Below are positions 43,180-50,512 of a stretch of DNA of 50,512 bases, piece by piece (position 1 is the first letter of the stretch; the number at the start of each line of letters is the position of its first letter). The position numbers were made by a program, and so were the translations under genes. The stretch is from Bimuria novae-zelandiae CBS 107.79. Lineage: Eukaryota > Ascomycota > Dothideomycetes > Pleosporales > Didymosphaeriaceae. The notes below the pieces were generated by a model. It saw only the letters and a list, made by a program, of their open reading frames with translations, was not told where the DNA came from and did not search any database. The stretch is from the NCBI GenBank assembly GCA_010015655.1, contig ML976689.1, forward strand, positions 215,227-265,738, in the 5' to 3' direction.

Positions 43180-43623
43180 ATGGGCAAAGCAATCCTCTTC
43201 CGGTGAGTTCCTTCCTTAGATGGCCAGGCCAACAGCTAACAGCGAGCAGATGGGAGGACTCCGATGCTCTCAGTAAGTACAACTAACATGCTTCCGCCTT
43301 GCCTTCATTGCGCCTACCGCAGGTGAAAGCAAGGGTCGGCATATCGTAGGCACGTCCACAGTCTCACGTAAAGCTGAAGGTCGACCATAAGGTCAGAGCC
43401 AACAGCCAGCTTGAAATAATGGTCGTGTGGTACACGAGCATGAGCACTACAGCGGCCGGTTTTACTCGTACTTTAGTATTGGATGGGCGACGTTCAGCTT
43501 TACGCAAGACGCTATAACCTGCCCACGGGTACGGGCGGTGGCCCGTACTGTCTTGTATTCTACCGCGGACATACGACACGGGCGAATAGAGAAGTACCTG
43601 AACATGGGCTAATCGACTCCCAG
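43180..43623 (+). other. Probable 5' exons of the PHD-finger gene, frame not resolved
   Basis: gccATGg at 43180 is an ideal start. It is followed by a 23-nt exon (MGKAILF + 2 nt), a GTGAGT..CAG intron (43203-43249), a 23-nt exon (43250-43272, reading RWEDSDAL), a GTAAGT..CAG intron (43273-43322) and SESKGRHIV. Further on, protein-like segments appear in different frames: VKLKVDHKVRANSQLEIM (about 43372-43425), EHEHYSGRFYSYFSIGW (about 43432-43485) and YARRYNLPTGTGGGPYCLVF (about 43500-43560). No single set of canonical introns that I found joins them. An acceptor cccag at 43619-43623 leads into the main exon. Either extra introns or a frameshift lie here. Confidence 0.5.
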
Positions 43624-46550
43624 AGCATCACTGCGGCTTTTGCGAGCGACCTCTGTCACACCCCGGGGCGAGATCTTCCTGTTTCGGGCCACATGCCGAG
43701 CCATGCCATCGTTACCACCAGAGAATGTTCATGCGGAATCGCGGCCATACGTGTGATATGTGTCAACATGCTGATGAACATCACTACAAGCGCCACCAGG
43801 AGATGTGCGAGCAAATTCGGAGCATCTATGAGAGTTGCGGCGAAGATTGGCCTATCATTCCCGACGACGAAGATGACAGAGGACGATCAAGATCAAGAGG
43901 CTCCGATGCTTTTGATAGCGAAGGTCGTTCTTCCATATCGGGAAAGAAACCGTTGAAGAAGAGAGACAAGAAGGAGCAGAAGAGACAAATTAGAGCTGCG
44001 AGTAGAACGAAGGTTATCACCCAGGAGGAAATCAGCTACATCCATTCCGTACTGCATCCGGCAGCCTCCTACGGGAACACCGAGAACCCGAACAACCCAG
44101 AAGAGATTGAAGAGATCGAGCAGCATCTGAAATACAACGCACAGTGCTACAACCATGGACAGAAGCGCAGCGACATTAAGCAGTTCGCCCACGTTCCAGA
44201 TGCGGACATCGACTTTCCTACCGAGATGGGTCGCATTTTTGACATCCTTCGCATTGGTGAGCTCCTCAAGCGTAACGAGCGTAACCGAGGCCTGCGCAAC
44301 AAGGAATTGGTGGGCTTCAAGGCTCTCGTCGCTACCCTCCAATCGCAGATCATCAACGATCTGGTTCTTGCTAAGCGAGATGAATTGGAGATTCGTATGC
44401 GGAGGGCCGCCTTTCTGAGGTACACCAATCGAGCGAGCTTTGACATCATGGCGAACCGTTACGCAGACAAGGACTGGAAGACTGGCGAGAAGATCAGGCC
44501 TCTAGGGTCTAATTCCAGTTCCTCGGGTAGCTTGACCGCCGTCGAAGAGGAAGACGAAATGGATGAAAGCGATCTTTTGAAGCGAGAAGAAGAGTTGCGG
44601 TGCTTTTCAACGACTACATTAAGCGCTGATGCGGACCGACGACATATTGAACACTCACATAAAAAGCTTAGAGACGACGGTATGGTTGAAGAGGTCATGG
44701 CCATCAAATTTACTCGGGATACGCCGTCGAAGGGACTCCCGAAACCACCTCGTACGCTCAAGGTCGTGAATCCGAACACTATCCCGTCATCGCCGATCGT
44801 ATTTCGCAATCTTTGGGCACAACGCAGCAGTGCCATCACCAAGCCACTCTCTGTACTCAAGCGCAGTGTGCAGCATCTATCCACAGAACTACCCGCCATG
44901 TGTCCTGCGCCCAGCTCAAATGATTGGCTAACTGTGGGCGAAGTCGCGAACAACAAGATAGGGGATGCGGAGCCAGCGCATGTACAATCCTCAAATTCCT
45001 CTAGCAGAGTCCATGCAGAAGCACCCCAACTGGTCGAAAAGAAGTCTGCAGAACCAGCAAGCCTTGAGCATGCCCCTGTCGAGCCACGGAAGAAGAAGGA
45101 TAGAAAGAAGCAGCGCGAGGCGGAGCGAAAAGCGAGGAGGGTTGCTGAGATGGAGTCGGTGGCGCCAGTGCAGACCGAGATCTTTTCTGGTGACACCGAA
45201 GTGGACAGCCCGACTTCGAAGCTGACCTCCACTAAATACTCTGCTCACGAAGCACTGGAGGAAGGCTCCCCTGTATCTCCGAAGCATGCATCACAGGAAG
45301 AGATAGAGGTCAGCGAGGAAGGCCTACCAGCGTCTAGTGACTTGTTTCCTAGTTCTTTGGAAGTTGATCGAGGTGGCTTTCTTTCACTCTCAGGCGATAC
45401 TTCGATAGTGGGCAGCAAGCCATCTGCTATTACAGCTCCCGCCAAGGGTGGGAAGGGTTCTAATGAAGATCCCCTATCCCCACTTCCGATCGCGATCTTG
45501 CCCTCAATTCGGACTCAGAAGGCGCAGAAAGACTCACCCACGGAACCAGCTAAGGTGAAAGATATGAATGGACACTTGTCAGACATTCCACTCCCAACAT
45601 CCAAAGTTGCTCGTCATAAAGACTGGCTTAAGTTTGCCAGCGCTTTCAAGGTCGACGGCTTTTCCACTCTGATGTTCCTGCCTGATCACCCGGCGTACGA
45701 TAACTGCCCGTTCTATGACTGCCCGTGGGAGGGCACCGGAACACTTGACTGTCCCTACCACAAGTCGTATTGCAAGTGCATCGACCCACTGGAGCCGACG
45801 AATGACAAGTACATCATCTACCCAGGGACCGAGCCTTGCCAAATTGGACCTTTCAACTGCATACAGAGCGCGAAACTCATGAGCTTCCTCGAATACCAGC
45901 CTGAGACCAAGGGTAGACTTATGCTCGTCGAAGAGGACCTCTTCTTCTGGCTCTACACTGCAGGTCGCAATTGGCGGGTTGAGGATTTGTCCTTGAAGAA
46001 GCTTCAAAACATGACGGTGCCGAAGAACATGCCGAAGGTACTCATGTGGGAGGTGGACGACTATCTGAGAGGCTACTCGAAGGGCTGGTACCTCAAACAA
46101 GTCGACCGTTTCCAGGAGCTGGCCGATAAGAACGAACGCCTCCGCCATAGGTCGTGTGAGCCCACCATCACCGTGGAGTTCCTAGAGATCATGCGCAAGA
46201 AGTGCGAGACCGGACCAGACGACGAAGCCATTTGTTACTGCAAGCAAAACCTACCTGACAATCCCCGGGATGACGAAGGCCTGGTTCGGTGCGCGTACTA
46301 CGACTGCCCGATTGGCCTTTTCCACCACCGCTGTGTCGAGAAGCTGGGCCATGACAAACTGAGCACTTGGTATTGCGGATCCTGCGAGCGCTCCATGAGC
46401 ATTGAGGCTCAGAAGGCGCTTCACTACACGGACTCCTCGTACAAGAATCGGCCGATGCCTGACGTCAACAGCAGAGAGTTTCAGCCTGCGCTTCGTGCTG
46501 TCGCTGCCTTGGTCGACGCTCATACGATGGGATACTGCGAGCGACACTAG
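43624..46550 (+). CDS. PHD-finger protein (main exon), probably chromatin-associated
   Basis: One long open exon; the frame is open from about 43606 and the first internal ATG is 43725 (941 residues from there). The N-terminal part is Cys/His-rich: HCGFCERPLSH, CFGPHAEPCHRYHQ, then GHTCDMCQHADEHHYKRHQE, a likely zinc-binding cluster that an ATG at 43725 would cut through. A basic Arg/Lys stretch, a helical region (ELLKRNERNRGLRNKELVGF) and a long Ser/Pro/Glu-rich disordered region follow. The C-terminus has CPFYDCPWEGTGTLDCPYHK and a canonical PHD finger: CYCKQN...C-x5-C-x4-H-x2-C...WYCGSC at about residues 845-895 (from 43725). PHD fingers usually read histone H3 tails; nuclear function is inferred. 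I cannot name the family. No enzymatic domain is visible. Confidence 0.82.
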
Positions 46551-47424
46551 AAAAGTTCGCGTGGGAGGGATTGGGCTGAATGGGAAGAATGGGAAGAATT
46601 TGGCATGCGAATCATTCACTCGATGCTTCGTTGAAGGGAAAGGATCTCGACTGGTGTATGGCTTGGCCTAGTATCATGACATGTTTGTAATGTGCGACGC
46701 AAAGAATCCGTCACGGCGCGAAGCCTAATTATGTCTATTCTGCTTATGTGTTTTTCTGTGATGCCCGTAACAGTTGCCTACCTGCCGTCCAGGCAAACAC
46801 TTGCGATTGCGAGAACTTCCCTTACTTATGTATAATGTGCTCAGCTTACGTTGGTTTCTAATGCCCTCTGGAATGTCGACCTGTAGCTATTCGTGTTATC
46901 ACTATAAACCAAATTCGAAGGCCCTATCCTCCAGAGATAGTGATATTTTTGCTACCGTGAGACCTAACCAATACCGCCTGTGACAGCTAGGCGTGAATAG
47001 CCGCTCTGTTGTCCTTCACTCAATTGGCGTAAAAATACCGTGATACTGGAAGATCTCTTGTATAGCCACTTAATGGCTTCTCTAATCTTACTAGGTTCTG
47101 CAACGAGGGTATCCTGCGGCAACGTAGACAGCTCAAGGGCGCTCTCCCATCTTCCCGCGCATTAATCTGAACAGGCCGTCATAACCGCGGGTCCTCACCA
47201 TTATACCTCGTAAACCCTCCTGCTTACATTTCAGCACCACACGCGCCTGCCTTCCCTAAATCGCGCCTGCCTCTTTCACCCACCTCGTACCTTCCGCACC
47301 CAGCGCAGCCACCCTCAGACCTCTCGCTTCGCGCATCTCTCACCACAAACCAATTTACACCGTATATAATATGTTAAAATTGAGTTTTTTCCTATCGAAT
47401 CACCCGCCCTCAGCTTGGTGGCTG

Positions 47425-47548
47425 CGTCATATGGCACAGTTAGGCAAGCGGCCACGTCACTGGTTAAGTGCACGCCGACTTGTAAACCTGTGGTAACCGT
47501 AGACATCCAGATCAACCTGAGGGCGCGTGTTCGATTCCCGCCATGAGT
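47425..47548 (+). other. tRNA-like or SINE-like patch with A- and B-box motifs
   Basis: TGGCACAGTTAGG (47432-47444) fits a polymerase III A box and GTGTTCGATTCCCG (47527-47540) fits a B box with a near-complete T arm. CTTGTAA between them could be an anticodon loop (TGT, Thr). The acceptor and anticodon stems do not pair properly and the spacing is long, so this is not a functional tRNA as I read it; a tRNA-derived SINE end or decayed tRNA gene with insertion is more likely. Confidence 0.3.
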
Positions 47549-47701
47549 GGGATGGGACAAATCAATAAACCACCACGCCTTGGAGTGCGGGTTGTTTCTG
47601 GGCGGTTGGGCCGCTTCTTTTTGTTGTTTCTCTTTTGTGAGGTTTTTTCCCTGGCTATCTAGTGGAGAGAATCGAGTAGAGGGAGCGTGTGAGTAGGGAA
47701 G

Positions 47702-47785
47702 GTACGAGGTGAGATAGGGCAGGTACGAGGTGAGATAGGGCAGGTATGAGGTGAGATAGGGCAGGTACGAGGTGAGATAGGGCAG
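47702..47785. repeat. Tandem repeat, 21-bp unit, four copies
   Basis: The unit gtacgaggtgagatagggcag occurs four times; the third copy has one C-to-T change. Noncoding minisatellite. Confidence 0.92.
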
Positions 47786-48326
47786 CGGCAGTTTAGAAAA
47801 GGCAGCTACGTCTAGTTCCTTACTTGCGCGCTTGTGTGCGATTTAAGAACAGTACCTGCCTAGGCTTGGATCACGTATTTAAATTAATGTGCGAAGGGCT
47901 AGTTAAAGACGCTGCTTTTAAGTTTCTGTCAGTGCTCTTTAAATTACGATAATAGACGACGCCTGTAAGAGATACACATTTTTTCTGGCTGCTCTATCTT
48001 CTTCTTATTAATCTGCATAGCTAGGTTTATAATGCCGTAGTTATTCTTTTATATGCTTTGTTTGTTTTCTGGGTCACATTTTTTACTTTCCCATTTGGAT
48101 ATGCACTATTCCGCAGCTAAGCATATTAGACCTCACGAATGCAGCCTTGTAAGAGACCGACACTAGATAAAGAAAGAAATGCTATGCGGGTTGTCCACGG
48201 GTTAAAAACATGAATGTATATCTGTGTAACTGCATAGGTGTTCGTAATAACATGGAATAGGATTGTTGGGCAACAAGACAGCAAACAGAGCCCGAACTAA
48301 ATGACTTCCGCGTCACCGTAATTACA

Positions 48327-49920
48327 TCAAAAAACGTCTCCCTTTGATTCAGCATTCTCAGAGGGCACTTTCGGCGCCGGATCCCGCCCCTCCGGCATCT
48401 CGCTTACCTGGTTTTCCGCACCAGGTAGTTCTACAGCTGTCCCGTGAGCATGCTCGCTAGGAGATTGCAGGGGATCTTGCAGCGGCGAGAATGGAGAAGG
48501 GAGCTCGCTGGGATACAGTGGGGCTGTCCGAGTTGCGTGCTCACTCGAGCTGACTGGCGAATTCTGCTTCTTCGAACGCCTTCGAAGTAGGCAATAGAAC
48601 GCAATTGCAGCGATGAATACCCCTAGAATCACGCCACCTACAGTGCCACCTGCTGTAGCCCCGGTATGCGAGCGCTCTGGTTGACTGAGAGCACTGGGGG
48701 TAGGATCCCTGCTCAAGGGAGGCGAAGAATGTGATAGATATCTTGTCGCTGAAACAGGAGATGCCAGATAGCTCGTTCTGAAGCAGTAATCCAGGTACCA
48801 ATTTCTTCCCCATCCTGAAGCGGGTGCCGTTGCGGTGGCGTGCCCACCTGTTCTGGACTACTGTTAGCTCGCATTATGCAGTAAGAACACAATGGAAGAC
48901 ATACCCGCCACCTACAACCGCTACAATATTGTCTGGTCCTCGGTAGGATGTAATGTTTGGGCCTAGTCCGGCCCATTGCGCCTTCCTTTCGATGCTTTCT
49001 TGACCCAGCAGAAAACCATGCTGGCCCCCGTCGGTATCACACTCATGCCTCTCTGGATTCAAATTCGCCCCAGCTATCACAAGCATCTGAGAGTTTTGAT
49101 AAAGGTTGCAAGATGGGTAGAGTTTACCATCCGGGAAGGATTGCACCATGGGATCCGGGAACAACTGGTTAGTATTGGCCAAGCGAGATCTATTTACATC
49201 TAGTGTCCTCACGGGGATCCATTCGAAGTCAGGTAAAGAGATCACGTAGGCATCGTTCAGAGATGCACCTGTGGAAGTCATGCCTCCGTAGACGTAACTA
49301 GTAAATATCAGTGCATGCATAAGGCTTTGAAAGATACGCGACAAACATGTTATAGGAAGCATAGTCTTTCGCCCAAACAACAACAGAACAGAAGCGTGAC
49401 CGCGGTTGAGGCAAGTCGCCAGCCGCCTTCTGTATGAACCATCTGCTGTTAGCTATGTCAAATATGTGTATGTCCTACAGATTGTTTCAGCATTATCATA
49501 GCCCAGGTTCGTTGATACGGTTTTGAGGAATTGTATATACATCCATCAGTGCCTGGACATGTCAGCAAGATCCATCATGTACATAATATATCGAATTTAC
49601 GTAGTCTTCTTTGCCATCCCTGAACTCTATACCACCAAAATAGACCAACATCCCCTTTTTTGAAGCTGGAATGTAGTGCATATCCCCTCCAGCCCGTGGT
49701 GTCGGATCATAAGTTTGATTAACCCACTGGTTCGTTTTGGTATCGAACGATATAAGATTATTCAGCATGAGCGTTTCTGCATGCCAGCCAGGCACTATCC
49801 GATTCTATAAATAGCGGCAGTAGTAGTAGGCAACACCCTCTTCTGTAACGGCTGATGCACTTGCTGTCGGCCACTTGATTTCCAATTGGCTGCGATCCAT
49901 CAAGCTTTTGTTCCAAGTGT
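48327..49920 (-). pseudogene. Kelch-repeat transmembrane protein gene, 5' end cut by element I
   Basis: Exons on the minus strand: 49920-49601, 49552-49541 (a 12-nt microexon, ALMD), 49474-49347, 49297-48905, 48852-48327; introns of 48, 66, 49 and 52 nt. The readable product begins TWNKSLMDRSQLEIKWPTAS, then EEGVAYYYCRYL, a TAG stop (49807-49805), and VPGWHAETLMLNNLISFDTK. Kelch-type blocks follow: GGDMHYIPASKKGMLVYFGG, IHIFDIANSRWF, YVYGGMTSTG, NDAYVISLPDFEWIPV. The C-terminal half has a membrane span (VGGVILGVFIAAIAFYCLL) after a Ser/Thr linker, then a basic stop-transfer (RRRSKK) and a Pro/Ser-rich tail. Fungal kelch/galactose-oxidase-like surface proteins have this plan. The signal peptide and first repeats are missing, displaced by element I, and the nonsense codon is a second lesion. 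Confidence 0.78.
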
Positions 49921-49922
49921 TA

Positions 49923-50512
49923 CCGTGCCTCGGCAGTCAGTGCAACACGTCAGTCAATGCAACACCCCACCATGCAACGTACCAACTTTCACGCGCCGCA
50001 TCCCCACCAATATGGATCCAATCAAGGCAGCAATTACAGCAATCGAATCGCAAGAGCCAGGAGCATCTTTTTTATATAGAAAAATTGCAAAAGAATATGG
50101 TGTTGTACTTTCTACATTGACGCGCCGGCACCAAGGCGTCACGTAGGCGCGTGCAGATACCGACTCTACACGTCGAAATCTCAGCCCACAGCAAGAATCA
50201 GAGCTCCTACGATATATTAGAGGCCTTACTGAACGTGGCCTTCCTCCTACACGGCAAATGATACAAAGCTTTGCCTCTACTATAGCCAAAAAGGAGGTTA
50301 GCTTATCATGGGTTGATCGCTTTGTGAGGCGCCACCCTGAATCCTTGATATCACGATGGACGACCGGCATCGACAGCAATCGCCATAAAGCTGATTCCCT
50401 AGGCAAATATGAGGACTACTTTCAGCTTCTACAGCAAAAGATTGGCCAGTATCAGATCGAGACTCAGCATATATACAATATGGACGAAAAAGGCTGCCTG
50501 CTCGGCATCACC
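49923..50512 (+). mobile_element. Element I: pogo-like transposon, left end (continues past window)
   Basis: It begins ccgtgcctcggcagtcagtg after TA (49921-49922), matching the right end of element E (ccatgccttggcagccaatg when inverted). It interrupts the kelch gene. There is no RIP signature in the visible part, so the insertion looks recent or has escaped mutation. The right end is outside the window. Confidence 0.85.
50012..50512 (+). pseudogene. Nearly intact pogo-type transposase of element I, one nonsense codon
   Basis: From ATG at 50012 the frame is open to the window end (167 codons) except for one TAG at 50144-50146. It has an N-terminal psq-type helix-turn-helix (IKAAITAIESQE, FLYRKIAKEYGVVLSTLTRR), a CENP-B-type second DNA-binding domain (LSPQQESELLRYIRGLTERG, WVDRFVRRHPESL) and the start of the DDE domain with the first catalytic Asp in HIYNMDEKGCLLGI. 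The stop follows GVT and could derive from CAG by one C-to-T change. Three-prime part outside the window. Confidence 0.85.

Larger units (their letters stand above)
46551..48326. other. Gene-free stretch with a tRNA-like patch and a minisatellite
   Basis: No supported protein gene over 1.8 kb. It holds the tRNA-like sequence at 47425-47548 and the 21-bp tandem repeat at 47702-47785. The part from about 47860 to 48100 is moderately AT-rich but without the dense TpA pattern of the transposon blocks. Confidence 0.45.

Overview
This window is nuclear DNA of a filamentous ascomycete, most likely a Dothideomycete. The basis is: genes with short spliceosomal introns (46-128 nt, GT..AG, several with a visible CTAAC/CTAAT-type branch point); fungal gene families (HET domain, two-domain Cho2 phosphatidylethanolamine methyltransferase, fused Egt1, GMC oxidoreductase, peroxisomal Lon); and sharply bounded AT-rich blocks full of TpA and poor in CpA/TpG, the classic footprint of repeat-induced point mutation (RIP). 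The order is inferred, not proven.

Layout. 1-737 (-): end of a small secreted protein with an 18-bp coding repeat. 2334-3236 (-): AhpD/CMD-like protein, divergent from 4105-6277 (+): a secreted GMC oxidoreductase of five exons. 6295-11436: a four-layer nest of transposons starting 17 bp after the GMC stop: Tc1-like element A contains a solo LTR and Tc1-like element B, and B contains pogo/Fot1-like element C; every layer keeps its target-site duplication. 12517-13233 (+): F-box-like protein ending in a TAG microsatellite. 13636-16509 (+): HET-domain protein with a long disordered tail. 16766-17740 (-): secreted, probably GPI-anchored protein. 19471-22347 (-): peroxisomal Lon ending in SRL. 23462-26585 (-): Cho2. 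27259-28206 (-): unknown coiled-coil protein.

Right half. 29022-30946: pogo/Fot1-like element D with 53-bp perfect terminal repeats and 18-bp subterminal repeats. 31692-39089: a 7.4-kb RIP-degraded terminal-inverted-repeat structure (E) that holds two hAT-like miniature elements (8-bp target duplications), a foldback element, a second inverted copy of the LTR, and pogo-type transposase fossils. 39676-42678 (+): Egt1, ergothioneine synthesis, eight exons. 43180-46550 (+): PHD-finger protein with an unresolved 5' end. 48327-49920 (-): a kelch/transmembrane gene cut by pogo-like element I (49923 to the window end), whose transposase is almost intact.

The genes do not form an obvious cluster. 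Cho2 and peroxisomal Lon are housekeeping genes of phospholipid synthesis and peroxisome protein quality control. Egt1 makes a thiol antioxidant. HET and F-box-like genes are typical of fast-evolving fungal accessory gene sets. The main biological story is the transposon landscape: at least five terminal-repeat families, with an insertion order that can be read directly, RIP that destroyed catalytic residues, and one recent insertion that broke a host gene. Gene models with introns were built by hand from splice signals and reading-frame continuity; nothing was checked against a database.
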